Below are positions 44,140 through 52,598 of a stretch of DNA of 64,000 nt, piece by piece. The stretch is from NCBI RefSeq assembly GCF_003430825.1, contig NZ_CP024047.1, forward strand, positions 2,852,001 through 2,916,000, written 5' to 3'. The DNA comes from Natrarchaeobaculum sulfurireducens (GTDB taxonomy: Archaea > Halobacteriota > Halobacteria > Halobacteriales > Natrialbaceae). The notes beneath the pieces were generated by a model. That model had not been told where the DNA came from. It saw only the letters and a program-made list of their open reading frames with translations, and searched no databases. Within the stretch, counting starts at the first letter, position 1; each line of letters starts with the position of its first letter. The translations under genes and the position numbers were made by a program.

Positions 44140-44307
44140 CCGTACTACACACTATGGTGAGAAACGGTGTTAAAACTACCGAGTGGCGTGGGAAATACGG
44201 CCGATTGTGGCAACGTGGGGTTGGACGCACTATGCCTACCGCTCGACCCGCGCCTGAAGACGCGGGTATCCGCTCACACTATGTATCACGACGACCGGCA
44301 CAACTGC

Positions 44308-44670
44308 CTACAGGGCACCGTGCTGAAAGAGAAACGACGCAGTGAACAGGGCCACCGCGACGAGAACGAGTCTGATACCCGTTCGAAACTGGACCGATGG
44401 ATCGCGAACCGACGACCGTCCGGAGGCAACACCGCGCTCGCTAGCTCCCGTGGTCTCTCGCCTCGCCCGCCGCCTCGAGACCGACGGACGGGTCAGGACC
44501 GTAGCGATGGCGAAGAGACCGACAGCGAGTACGAACAACGCGTCGATGACGGATTCGAGCCTCCAACCGAGTGCCACCCCAAGCCCAGAGACGGCGAGTA
44601 GACAGACGGTCGCGGCTACGGCCGACGGAGCCAGGTACGTTCGAGACGCATCAATCACGTTCACTGTCAT
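44308..44670 (-). CDS. Small membrane protein, unknown function
   Basis: With the start at 44670 the 120-residue protein has three likely membrane helices: TYLAPSAVAATVCLLAVSGLGVAL, LESVIDALFVLAVGLFAIATVL and IRLVLVAVALFTASFLF. A basic, serine-rich loop lies before the last helix. I do not recognise the family. Its coding sequence begins just after the IS200/IS605 element and runs on the same strand. A longer frame reaches 44733. Confidence 0.6.
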   Translation of the reverse strand: MTVNVIDASRTYLAPSAVAATVCLLAVSGLGVALGWRLESVIDALFVLAVGLFAIATVLTRPSVSRRRARRETTGASERGVASGRSSVRDPSVQFRTGIRLVLVAVALFTASFLFQHGAL

Positions 44671-44729
44671 GTAACACGGCCGCTCCGTTGTAGCTGTTTC
44701 GGGGAGAAACCGAGTTGGCAACCGCAAAC

Positions 44730-44921
44730 TCACTCGAGGCGAATAGATCTCGTTTCGACCGCTTCACAGATCGGACAGACGAACTGATACTGAACGCGGC
44801 CTCTCGAGGCCGTCACGCGCCAGCCACCGTCGTCGTCGAGGTAGCCACACTGTCGGCACTCGAGTTCCGACTCGTCGAACTTCTGACGGAGTCGATCGAA
44901 CGGTGAGCGATGGGCAGACAT
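44730..44921 (-). CDS. Small zinc-ribbon protein (HVO_0649 family)
   Basis: The 63-residue protein has two CxxC pairs (CRQCG and CPICE) separated by a beta-rich segment RVTASRGRVQYQFV. It starts MSAHRSPFDRLRQKFDESEL, the typical beginning of the HVO_0649 family of haloarchaeal zinc-finger microproteins. It probably binds one zinc ion; regulatory and nucleic-acid roles have been proposed for such proteins, but none is shown here. It lies upstream of the membrane gene on the same strand. Confidence 0.78.
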   Translation of the reverse strand: MSAHRSPFDRLRQKFDESELECRQCGYLDDDGGWRVTASRGRVQYQFVCPICEAVETRSIRLE

Positions 44922-45111
44922 ATGTTACCATACGCCATCTAGAGTAATAACCTTCGGGGTAAGCCGGTTGCGATCGGTTCGCCAGCGTGAACTCGAACGG
45001 TCTAAGGGGCGTGAACAAGAGGTACGAGGTAGAGCCTGACTGTAACCGCGCGGAGGTTGTCAAGGGCTGGGACCACCATAGTTATTCAATGTGGCCTTCT
45101 TATGGAGGCGT

Positions 45112-46983
45112 ATGAGTGAAATCGATGCGGAGTCTGGCGGCGACGAGTCCCCATCCTCGTCGGCGGCAGCTGCGCTCGAGCACGTCGTCGACCCCGTCGT
45201 CATCGTCGCCGACGGGCGGATCACCTACACGAACGGTGCCGCACGCGATGCGTTCGGGCTCGGTACCGACGACTCGGACGAGTCCCAGCCGGGGACGGCA
45301 CTCGACGGATGGGAGACACTCGAGACAGCGATCGACGAAACGACCGTCGGAACCGCTCGACGGGTCGAACTGGCGGCGTCGAAATACGACGCACGAGTCC
45401 ACCGCGAGGCAGACGCCGCGACGGTCATCTTCCAGCCCGATCTCGAGATCGAATCGACGAAAAGTGACCGCGTGGTCAAAGACCGGGCGATCGACGAGGC
45501 TCCCGTCGGGATCTCGATTTCCGATCCTGACCGTGACGACAACCCGCTCGTCTACATCAACGACGCCTATCAGGAGATTACCGGCTACAGCTACGACGAC
45601 GTTGTCGGCTGTAACTGCCGACTCCTCCAGGGCGAAGACTCCGACGAGGAAACGATCGCCGAGATGGCGGTGGCGATCGACGAGGACCGGCCCGTCACCG
45701 TCGAGATCAAAAACTACCGCAAGGACGGCACCGAGTTCTGGAACGAGGTCACCCTCGCCCCCGTCCGCGACGACGACGGCGAGGTTACCAACTACGTCGG
45801 CTTCCAGAACGACGTAACTGCACGCAAGGAGGCCGAACTCGCACTCGAGCAGCGGACGGAAGAACTCGAGTACGTCCTCGACCGAGTCGAAGGGCTCGTC
45901 CAGGACGTCACCGCCGCCGTCGCGGGAGCGACCGACCGATCGACGCTCGAAAGCGCCGTCTGTGACCGGATCGCCGCGGAACCGGCCTACAATGGCGTCT
46001 GGATCGGCGAGCGAAACCCCGCGACCGAACGGATCGACGTGCGGGCGGACGCGGGCGATGCCCCTGAGGGACTCTCGGCCGACGACGACCACCCCGCTGC
46101 GACGGCGATCCGAACGGAGTCGACCGCGACCGACACCCGCGACGGATCGACGATTGCCGCGTTCCCACTCGTCTACAACGACATCGAGTACGGCGTGCTG
46201 GCGGTTCGGACGGCCACGGACCGCTCGATCGACGACCGCGAAGCCGTCGTCCTCTCGGCGCTCGCGCGCGCGATCGCAAGCGGTGTCAACGCTCGTGAGA
46301 CTAGCCGCGTCCTCGCGACCGATGCCGTCGTCGCCGTCGAGGTCGACGTCACCGACACGGCCGTTGCCCCCGTCGCGGTCTCGGCCGCCGCTGACTGTCG
46401 ACTCGAGTACCGACGGACAGTCCATCGAACCGGCGACCGAACGGCGTCGCTGTTCACCGCCATCGGTCCCGACGCCAGCGAGGAGGCGCTCGCGGACGCG
46501 CTCACTGACCGGACCGACCTCGAGTGGCGGGTCGTTGTCGAGCGCGACGGCGAGTGTCTGCTCGAGGTGAGCGGTGGCGACGACCCCGTCGCCTGGCTCT
46601 CGGGTCGCGGCGTCCGTGTTCAGGCGATCGAGAGCGAAAACGGGCGAGCCAGGCTCACACTCGAGATCCCTCGCTCGGCGGACGTTCGGTCGGTCGTCGA
46701 AGCCATCGAGGAGCGCTACGATCGTACCGACGTCGTCTCGTTCCGCCAGCGCGAGCGCGACGGCGACACCCGTGAAGAGTTCGCAGTCAGACTCGAAGAA
46801 GAGCTCACCGAACGCCAGTTCGCCGCCTTGCAGCGAGCCTACCTCGGCGGCTACTTCGAGTGGCCACGGCCGACGACCGGTGAAGACCTCGCGGAGACGA
46901 TGGGCGTCTCGCGGCCGACCTTTCACGAACACTTGCGAACGGCCGAATCGAAGCTCTGTCAGGCCTTCTTCGCCGACCGATAG
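45112..46983 (+). CDS. LOV-PAS/GAF Bat-type transcriptional regulator
   Basis: The 623-residue regulator has a first PAS-like region, then a LOV-type PAS domain. That domain has GISISDPDRDDNPLVYIND, the photoactive-cysteine motif GCNCRLLQG (Cys169 in NCRLLQ), NYRKDGTEFWNE and VGFQNDVT. A coiled linker follows (LALEQRTEELEYVLDRVEG). Then come GAF and Bat-associated domains and a C-terminal HTH_10 domain: LTERQFAALQRAYLGGYFEWPR and LAETMGVSRPTFHEHLR. The conserved LOV residues fit flavin binding and blue-light sensing. Relatives such as Bat control purple-membrane genes. The target genes here are unknown. It is monocistronic. Confidence 0.85.
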   Translation: MSEIDAESGGDESPSSSAAAALEHVVDPVVIVADGRITYTNGAARDAFGLGTDDSDESQPGTALDGWETLETAIDETTVGTARRVELAASKYDARVHREADAATVIFQPDLEIESTKSDRVVKDRAIDEAPVGISISDPDRDDNPLVYINDAYQEITGYSYDDVVGCNCRLLQGEDSDEETIAEMAVAIDEDRPVTVEIKNYRKDGTEFWNEVTLAPVRDDDGEVTNYVGFQNDVTARKEAELALEQRTEELEYVLDRVEGLVQDVTAAVAGATDRSTLESAVCDRIAAEPAYNGVWIGERNPATERIDVRADAGDAPEGLSADDDHPAATAIRTESTATDTRDGSTIAAFPLVYNDIEYGVLAVRTATDRSIDDREAVVLSALARAIASGVNARETSRVLATDAVVAVEVDVTDTAVAPVAVSAAADCRLEYRRTVHRTGDRTASLFTAIGPDASEEALADALTDRTDLEWRVVVERDGECLLEVSGGDDPVAWLSGRGVRVQAIESENGRARLTLEIPRSADVRSVVEAIEERYDRTDVVSFRQRERDGDTREEFAVRLEEELTERQFAALQRAYLGGYFEWPRPTTGEDLAETMGVSRPTFHEHLRTAESKLCQAFFADR

Positions 46984-47050
46984 CGCTCGAGAGTTCCCTC
47001 GTCGTCGGTCGTTTGCCGTCGATCGGGAGCGCTCGAGACTCTCTCGCTGC

Positions 47051-47128
47051 TGACCGATTCCGTCTCACCGTTGTGACCGATTCCGTCTCACCGTTGTGAC
47101 CGATTCCGTCTCACCGTTGTGACCGATT
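47051..47128. repeat. Tandem 23-bp repeat (3.4 copies)
   Basis: The unit TGACCGATTCCGTCTCACCGTTG (23 bases, described here by its ends TGACCGATT and CACCGTTG) occurs at 47051-47073, 47074-47096 and 47097-47119, followed by a partial copy to 47128. The copies are exact. It lies in the gap between the LOV-Bat regulator and the DUF1328 gene, with no open reading frame across it. A role as a binding-site array or a slippage product is possible. Confidence 0.8.
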
Positions 47129-47238
47129 GAGTCGGTTCCGTGAGTATCGCTTCTGTGGACCTGTAGACGCTGCGTACGGCCAGATGGCGGCCCTGACAGT
47201 GGGTGGCGTTTATGTATTACGTCGTGATAGGGCGGCCC

Positions 47239-47436
47239 ATGTTCGAGATTCCGACGGTGGCACTGCCGGCTCAGTTCGGCGCTGGCGAGTTTCTGTCGTG
47301 GGCGATCGTCTTCTTCGTGCTGGCGATCCTCGCTGCGGCGGTCGGTGCTCGCGGTGTCGCCGGCATCTCGATGGAGATCGCACGAATCTTCGTGTTGATC
47401 TTCATCATCCTCGCGATCGTTGCCCTGCTACTCTAA
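47239..47436 (+). CDS. DUF1328-family small membrane protein
   Basis: With the start at 47239 the 65-residue protein has two membrane helices, FLSWAIVFFVLAILAAAVGARGVAGI and ARIFVLIFIILAIVALLL, matching the DUF1328/YtjA pattern. Function is unknown; family members are tiny membrane proteins found widely in bacteria and haloarchaea. A TATA-like TTATGTATT lies about 28 bases before the ATG, suggesting a leaderless transcript. Confidence 0.82.
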   Translation: MFEIPTVALPAQFGAGEFLSWAIVFFVLAILAAAVGARGVAGISMEIARIFVLIFIILAIVALLL

Positions 47437-47628
47437 CCCATCGGAAAGCTGGTTCACTTGATTTTTGGCGCTATTTGCGCCCGAGGAGTGGTGTAAATAG
47501 CATAACGTCACTTGCCGCCAGTCGCTCGTTCGGTCGTCGTTCCAGTCGCCGGTGTGTAACCACACCTAGTTGCGGGTAGCTGGCAACAACTAACATGATA
47601 GACGCCCTATCTAGGGGTAGCGATTACA

Positions 47629-49557
47629 ATGACATCACTCGGCGGTTTCCAAGACAAGGTTGCACGAATCGACCTCTCCGAGGAGTCGGTCGCCTACGAG
47701 TCGATCGACGACGAGGACGCAAAGAAGTACATCGGTGCCCGTGGACTCGGCGTAAAGTACGTCTTCGAGAAAGGGGCGGACGTCGATCCGCTCGGATCGG
47801 AGAATCTGCTTGCGTTCATGAACGGCCCACTGTCGGGGACTCAGACGACCATGAGCGGCCGCATCGCGGTCGTAACGAAGTCGCCGCTGACCGGCACCGT
47901 CACCGACAGCCATCACGGTGGCTGGTCCGGCGCTCGGCTCAAATGGGCCGGCTTCGACGGCCTGCTCTTCGAGGGAAAAGCCGACGAGCCAGTCTATGCG
48001 TACGTCGAAGACGGCGAGGTCGAACTTCGAGACGCCTCGGAGCTGTGGGGGAAGGGATTCCACGAGACCCGTGAGACGATCGAAGACGACCTCGAGGGCG
48101 CGTATGGCAAGAACCTCTCGATCATGGGGATCGGACCCGGCGGCGAAAACGAGGTCAAGTACGCCTGCATTATCAACGAGGACGACCGTGCCTCCGGTCG
48201 GGGTGGCACTGGCTGCGTGATGGGGTCGAAAAATCTCAAAGCTATCGTCGTCAAGTCCACAACGCGGATGCCAAAACCTGCCGACCCCGAGACGTTCAAA
48301 GAGGGGCATCAGCAGGCGATGAAGGCGATTCAGGAGTCCGAAGTCACTGCCCCCAACGAAGGTGGCCTCTCGATGTACGGGACGAACGTCCTGATGAACG
48401 TCGGCGAAGAGATGGACGGCCTCCCGACCAAAAACGGCCGCTACACCTCTACTGAGAGCATGCGAGAGGCCGAGGGAGCTGATCTCGATGCCGAGGAGGT
48501 TTCAGGAGAGAACGTCCGCGAGAACATCCTTGTCGACGAACCGACCTGTCACTCCTGTCCGGTCGCCTGCAAGAAGGAAGTCGAAGTCCAGACGATGCAC
48601 AAAGGCGAGGAGATGAACGTCCGGACGGAGTCATACGAGTACGAGTCGGCGTACGCACTCGGCCCGAACTCCGGGCACACCGACCGGGACAAGGTCGCGG
48701 TCATGATCGAACGCTGTAACGATATGGGCGTCGACACCATCGAGGTCGGCAACATGATGGCGATGGCGATGGAGATGACCGAGGAAGGCAAACTCGAGGG
48801 CGTCGGTGAACTCGAGTGGGGCGATAGCGAGACGATGATCGATATGATCGAACGCATCGCCCGCCGCGAGGACGACCTCGCGGACCTGCTGGCAGAGGGG
48901 CCACGCCGCGTGGCCGACCGAATGGACGCCCACGACAACTCGCTGGCGGTCAAAGGCCAGACAATCGCTGCCTACGACCCACGCTGTATGAAGGGGATGG
49001 GCATCGGCTATGCCACCTCTAACCGCGGTGCCTGTCACCTGCGTGGATACACCCCGGCCGCCGAGATTCTCGGCATCCCCGAGAAAGTCGACCCCTACGA
49101 GTGGGAGGGCAAAGGCGAGCTGACCGCTGCCTTTCAGGATCTACACGCCATCTCCGACAGTTTCGACATCTGTAAGTTCAACGCCTTTGCCGAAGGAATC
49201 GAGGAGTACGTCCTCCAGTACAACGGCATGACCGGCCTGGACGTCACCGAGGACGAACTGCTCGAGACCGGCGAGCGGATCTACAACTTAGAGCGATACT
49301 ACAACAACCTCGCCGGGTTCGACGGCACCGACGACTCGCTGCCCGAGCGGTTCCTCGAAGACGGCATCCGCGGTCAAGGGGCCAGCGAGGACGAGTACTG
49401 TGAACTCGAGGAGATGAAAGCGGAGTACTACGACCTCCGCGGCTGGGTCGACGGCGTCGTCCCGGACGAGAAACTCGAGGAACTCGAGATCGAAATCGGT
49501 CCCGGGACGGGCGTCTCCGCCGACGACAGCGGTACAGCAGCGCCAAGCGACGACTGA
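47629..49557 (+). CDS. aor: Aldehyde:ferredoxin oxidoreductase
   Basis: This cytoplasmic tungstopterin enzyme oxidises aldehydes with ferredoxin as acceptor. The 642-residue protein has the family N-domain (GARGLGVKYVFEKG, then NGPLSGTQTTMSGRI), the pterin-binding regions, and the 4Fe-4S cysteines (CHSCPVACKK near residue 308-316, with a later Cys in FDICKFNAF). It also has the CHLRGYTPAAEILGIP segment. The tail after about residue 610 is a disordered acidic segment. It is monocistronic, so it is not part of a visible electron-transfer operon. The nearby SAMP1 and MoaD-related genes (53-55 kb) may serve its cofactor; this is inference. Confidence 0.9.
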   Translation: MTSLGGFQDKVARIDLSEESVAYESIDDEDAKKYIGARGLGVKYVFEKGADVDPLGSENLLAFMNGPLSGTQTTMSGRIAVVTKSPLTGTVTDSHHGGWSGARLKWAGFDGLLFEGKADEPVYAYVEDGEVELRDASELWGKGFHETRETIEDDLEGAYGKNLSIMGIGPGGENEVKYACIINEDDRASGRGGTGCVMGSKNLKAIVVKSTTRMPKPADPETFKEGHQQAMKAIQESEVTAPNEGGLSMYGTNVLMNVGEEMDGLPTKNGRYTSTESMREAEGADLDAEEVSGENVRENILVDEPTCHSCPVACKKEVEVQTMHKGEEMNVRTESYEYESAYALGPNSGHTDRDKVAVMIERCNDMGVDTIEVGNMMAMAMEMTEEGKLEGVGELEWGDSETMIDMIERIARREDDLADLLAEGPRRVADRMDAHDNSLAVKGQTIAAYDPRCMKGMGIGYATSNRGACHLRGYTPAAEILGIPEKVDPYEWEGKGELTAAFQDLHAISDSFDICKFNAFAEGIEEYVLQYNGMTGLDVTEDELLETGERIYNLERYYNNLAGFDGTDDSLPERFLEDGIRGQGASEDEYCELEEMKAEYYDLRGWVDGVVPDEKLEELEIEIGPGTGVSADDSGTAAPSDD

Positions 49558-49699
49558 TCATCCGACGACGACCGTCTCACCGTCGGTGGCGTGATTGCCG
49601 CGTTCGTCCCCCGTGAGGCCGCTACCGCCGTCTACTGGACGGGATCGGTTCACCACGGTTTCGACGGACGTATGCAGAGTCCATCCGTAGTACGTCGCG

Positions 49700-50305
49700 A
49701 TGATGGCTACGACCCATGTGTTCGTGGGACTGCTCCTCGCCGGAGCCGTCGCGTTCGTCGCGCCACAGTTCGCCGCCATCGTTGCCATCGCGGCGATCGT
49801 CGGCGGGCTGTTCCCCGACCTCGACGTGGTCGCGAACCACCGTCGGACGCTGCATTTTCCCGTCTACTATTGGCTTCCTGCCGGCCTCACGGGAGCACTC
49901 GCACTCGCAGTGCCGACCACGATGACCGTCGGACTCGCCGTTTTCTTCCTCGTCGCCGCCGTCCACTCGCTGTCGGATCTCCTCGGCGGCAGCCACGAAC
50001 TCGAGCCGTGGGACGGGACGGTCGATCGGGCCGTCTACAGCCACTACCACGGCCGCTGGCTCGGGGCGCGACGGTGGGTCGGCTACGACGGTTCACCGGG
50101 AGACCTCGCGCTGGCAGGTGCGCTGGCGATCCCCATCCTGTTTCTGTTCGACGGCGTCGTCCAGCCGATCGTGATCGGGATGCTCATCGTCTCGATCAGC
50201 TACGCCCTTCTGCGACGACCGATCGCCGCGAGCCTCAAGCGAGGGCTCGAGCGTCCCGAGAGAGACACACCGAACGAGCGAGGGCTCGAGTCGATCAACG
50301 AGTGA
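49700..50305 (+). CDS. Membrane-bound metal-dependent hydrolase (YdjM/LexA-type family)
   Basis: The 201-residue inner-membrane protein starts with a THVFVGLLLAGAVAFV helix and holds the PDLDVVANHRRTLHFP stretch, with the His and Asp residues typical of this YdjM-like family. Further helices follow, including PLLHV-like LAVFFLVAAVHSLSDLLGGSHE. Hydrolase activity is a family prediction; the substrate is unknown. The longer ORFs reading through this region in other frames are shadows of this gene. A short C-terminal arginine-rich tail lies in the cytoplasm. Confidence 0.72.
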   Translation: MMATTHVFVGLLLAGAVAFVAPQFAAIVAIAAIVGGLFPDLDVVANHRRTLHFPVYYWLPAGLTGALALAVPTTMTVGLAVFFLVAAVHSLSDLLGGSHELEPWDGTVDRAVYSHYHGRWLGARRWVGYDGSPGDLALAGALAIPILFLFDGVVQPIVIGMLIVSISYALLRRPIAASLKRGLERPERDTPNERGLESINE

Positions 50306-50603
50306 CAAACGCTCGAGACGACGATAATCGGGCGACCGGATCAACAGACGGAATCGGTGAACTGAGCAGGCGTGGGGTTCGGTTCCGCCGGTTCAGCCGG
50401 CGTAGCCGTGTCGTCGACGGGAAGCGGGTAGCAAAAAAATAACCGCTGGCTCAGCTAGTGGCTGTCGAGAGAACAAAGACAGGGGTCCGCGAGAGGCGGT
50501 CCCGCTGGTCAGAACGAAAAGAACGTCGACGATCCGAGTCGTCCACTACGACGCGAGTCCGAAAACGGGCGTCACGTCGAGCTCATCGACTGCGATTCGT
50601 CGA
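50306..50603. other. Intergenic region after the membrane hydrolase
   Basis: I see no gene here. A T/A-light stretch follows the stop of the hydrolase, then a region with no clear structure, up to the stop of the HTH regulator on the opposite strand. It is a convergent terminator area. Confidence 0.4.
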
Positions 50604-50993
50604 TCAGTCGTCTGCGGCCGCGTAGGAAGCGGTCGCAGCGTCGTTGGTGTCGGGCTTCGTCATTTCGATCTCGATTTCACCACCCTCTCCGACGGAGACG
50701 ACGACGTCGTCGAAACACTTCCGGTACTCGGTGGCGTGTTTGCCCGAGGTGTTGATTCGAACCCGCTCTTCGACGAGGTCGGCCTCGGTGAGCATCTCGA
50801 CTTTCCGGTAGGCCGTCGACATCGGAATCTCACATTGCTCCGAGAGCTCCGTCGCCGTGAGCGCCTCCTCGCTCGTCGCTTCGAGGATCACTCGACAGGC
50901 GTCGTCCTCGAGCGCAGCGAGGACCGCCTGGGGGTCTGCAGGTTCTTCGGTAGCCGGCCATCCTCGCGGGGAATTAGCGTTCGTAGCGGACAT
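50604..50993 (-). CDS. Winged-helix HTH transcriptional regulator (ArsR-like)
   Basis: The 129-residue regulator has a single winged-helix domain: DPQAVLAALEDDACRVILEATSEEALTATELSEQCEIPMSTAYRKVEMLTEADLVEE. It is followed by a beta-hairpin and an acidic tail that ends AAADD. It is probably a local repressor; the effector and target are unknown. Upstream on the minus strand, TATTTATT lies near 51046-51053, about 55 bases before the start, and GGAGGTGC sits near 51022. Confidence 0.8.
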   Translation of the reverse strand: MSATNANSPRGWPATEEPADPQAVLAALEDDACRVILEATSEEALTATELSEQCEIPMSTAYRKVEMLTEADLVEERVRINTSGKHATEYRKCFDDVVVSVGEGGEIEIEMTKPDTNDAATASYAAADD

Positions 50994-51141
50994 CGTATAC
51001 CCACTAGTACCGACCAGTGCACCTCCAAATGAGTCCCAATAAATACAGGGCTCTTTAAGTCAGGTCGACTATCGTCGCGGCGAGAACCAGGGCATCGGTA
51101 CGGGCAGAGGGTTTAGGAGGGATCGCTCCTATCTTCCGACA

Positions 51142-51801
51142 ATGCCGTCGGGGATCCGCGCGGAGATCACGCTCGAGAATCCGCCAGATTGCGTCGTCAC
51201 CCAAGCTGCGATCGAGGCAGACGGACGGGTTCACTCGGTCTCGAAGAGTACAAATCCGGAGACACCAGACCGCGTCGCCGAAGAGTTCAGGCTCGAGGCC
51301 GAAACCTACCCCGACTCGTTCGAACTCGAGCCGGAGCCGACGGAGGTCTTTGCGTACGGCTCGAGTGCGGTCTACTCGTTCCAGCGTGACCTCGGTTATG
51401 GCTGTCCCTGTGAAGTCGTCGAGTCGTTCGACTGCCCAGTGACTGACGTGCGGGTTCACGACGGATCGCTGCACCTGACCTTCCACGCGCCCGATATGCA
51501 CGGGTTGCAGGCGATCATCGGCGATCTCAGAGACCAGTATGCCCTCGACGTCAAGCGGTTGCTCCAGTCACAGCAAGATCACGCCGACGAACACCTCGTC
51601 TTCGTCGACCGGAGCACCCTCACCGACCGCCAGCTCGAGGTACTCGAGACGGCCCATCGGATGGGATACTTCGATCACCCCAAGGGCGCCAACGCGGGCG
51701 AGGTGGCCGACGAACTCGAGATTACGGGGACGACGTTCACCGAACACCTCGCCGCCGCCCAAACGAAGCTGCTCGATGCGATCCTCGCCCACGGAGACTA
51801 A
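51142..51801 (+). CDS. HTH_10-type (Bat-like) transcriptional regulator
   Basis: The 219-residue regulator has a C-terminal HTH_10 domain (LTDRQLEVLETAHRMGYFDHPKGANAGEVADELEITGTTFTEHLAAAQTKL). An N-terminal beta-rich domain (VAEEFRLEAETYPDSFEL) resembles the sensor half of Bat-type and DmsR-like regulators, without the PAS/GAF modules of the LOV protein at 45112. The ligand is unknown. It is divergent from the winged-helix gene and followed by a zinc-ribbon gene. Confidence 0.8.
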   Translation: MPSGIRAEITLENPPDCVVTQAAIEADGRVHSVSKSTNPETPDRVAEEFRLEAETYPDSFELEPEPTEVFAYGSSAVYSFQRDLGYGCPCEVVESFDCPVTDVRVHDGSLHLTFHAPDMHGLQAIIGDLRDQYALDVKRLLQSQQDHADEHLVFVDRSTLTDRQLEVLETAHRMGYFDHPKGANAGEVADELEITGTTFTEHLAAAQTKLLDAILAHGD

Positions 51802-51910
51802 TACAAGAACCCTTCGGCAACTACCCGGCCACGGTAGTGAACCCCATTTCTATATATACTCGACGCACACCTATACTCGTAATCACTTCGCTCACACGAG
51901 TACGCCCCTC

Positions 51911-52057
51911 ATGAGTAGATACCTATTCACATGCCCCGAATGTGGGCAAGAGATCGAGGTCAACGAATCGATGCGGGAGGCGACACTCACGCACGGTTGT
52001 CCCGTCTGCGGCGCGACTGTGACACGAGCCGCGTTCGCCACCGAACAGCCGAGCTAA
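51911..52057 (+). CDS. Small zinc-ribbon protein
   Basis: The 48-residue protein has two CxxC pairs, CPECGQEI and CPVCGATV, separated by a helix-loop, as in haloarchaeal zinc-ribbon microproteins (DUF7560-like). It probably binds one zinc ion. It lies about 110 bases after the HTH_10 regulator, on the same strand. An overlapping larger frame does not fit the family. Confidence 0.65.
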   Translation: MSRYLFTCPECGQEIEVNESMREATLTHGCPVCGATVTRAAFATEQPS

Positions 52058-52094
52058 GCGACAGTCACTCGCGTTCGAGTCAAAAGACCTCCGT

Positions 52095-52547
52095 CTACTC
52101 CTCGCGGTCGACTTCGGTTCGACGACCCTCGAGCGAGTCGGGGTCGAGTCGGTACAGTTCGATGTCGAGTTCGTTCTTCGATTGAGCCCAGATCTCGAAC
52201 AGTGGTCGCTTTGCCTGTCCGTACTGAGCGATCTGATCCGCAGTCAGCTCCGATGGTGGAATACCCTCGAGCGTTCCCGACGCGACGATACTCCGATAAA
52301 CCGGGCCTTGCTCGTCGTAGACGACGAGCCTGGCGGCTGGTGACGAGTCGAGGAACTCCCGCTTTTCGCTTTCCGGCGTCGAAACGAGTCGCATATAGAA
52401 CTCCCGCTCGCGTTCGTGATACCCGTACGAGATCGGAATCGCGTACGGCTCGTCGGTCCGCGCGAGCGACAACACCCCCGTCTCGTGTCGACCGAGGAAA
52501 CCGTCGATCTCCGCGTCGGTCATCTCCACTTCCTGATTGATAGCCAT
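52095..52547 (-). CDS. Pyridoxamine 5'-phosphate oxidase-fold flavin protein
   Basis: The 150-residue PPOX-fold protein has the N-terminal helix LGRHETGVLSLARTDEPYAIPISYGY, then FYMRLVSTPESEKREFLDSSPAARLVVYDE and a final IWAQSKNELDIELYRLDPDS. It probably binds FMN or F420, but the true cofactor and substrate are unknown. It follows the unknown gene at 52599, downstream on the same strand, in a loose series. Confidence 0.8.
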   Translation of the reverse strand: MAINQEVEMTDAEIDGFLGRHETGVLSLARTDEPYAIPISYGYHEREREFYMRLVSTPESEKREFLDSSPAARLVVYDEQGPVYRSIVASGTLEGIPPSELTADQIAQYGQAKRPLFEIWAQSKNELDIELYRLDPDSLEGRRTEVDREE

Positions 52548-52598
52548 CGTCTCAGTGCGTTCTCAATGGAGGAACACCGCCTTTATAGTTGTTATCAG

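Larger units (their letters stand above)
42443..44285 (-). mobile_element. IS200/IS605-family insertion sequence (tnpA and tnpB)
   Basis: A complete element of about 1.84 kb encodes a Y1 transposase and an RNA-guided TnpB. The right-end hairpin is TCCCGCG/CGCGGGA around 42452-42473, and the left-end hairpin is ACCCGCG/CGCGGGT at 44246-44267. Both have the same orientation, as this family's subterminal palindromes do. The exact ends are approximate, because IS200/IS605 elements lack terminal inverted repeats and target duplications. The two genes overlap by four bases. Confidence 0.8.

Noticed and set aside
47051-47128. CRISPR array
   Set aside because: The 23-bp units are contiguous with no spacers between them, and no cas gene is present.
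49591-50442. Long arginine-rich frame around the membrane hydrolase
   Set aside because: It is a shadow of the 49700-50305 gene, which has clear membrane helices and the conserved motif.
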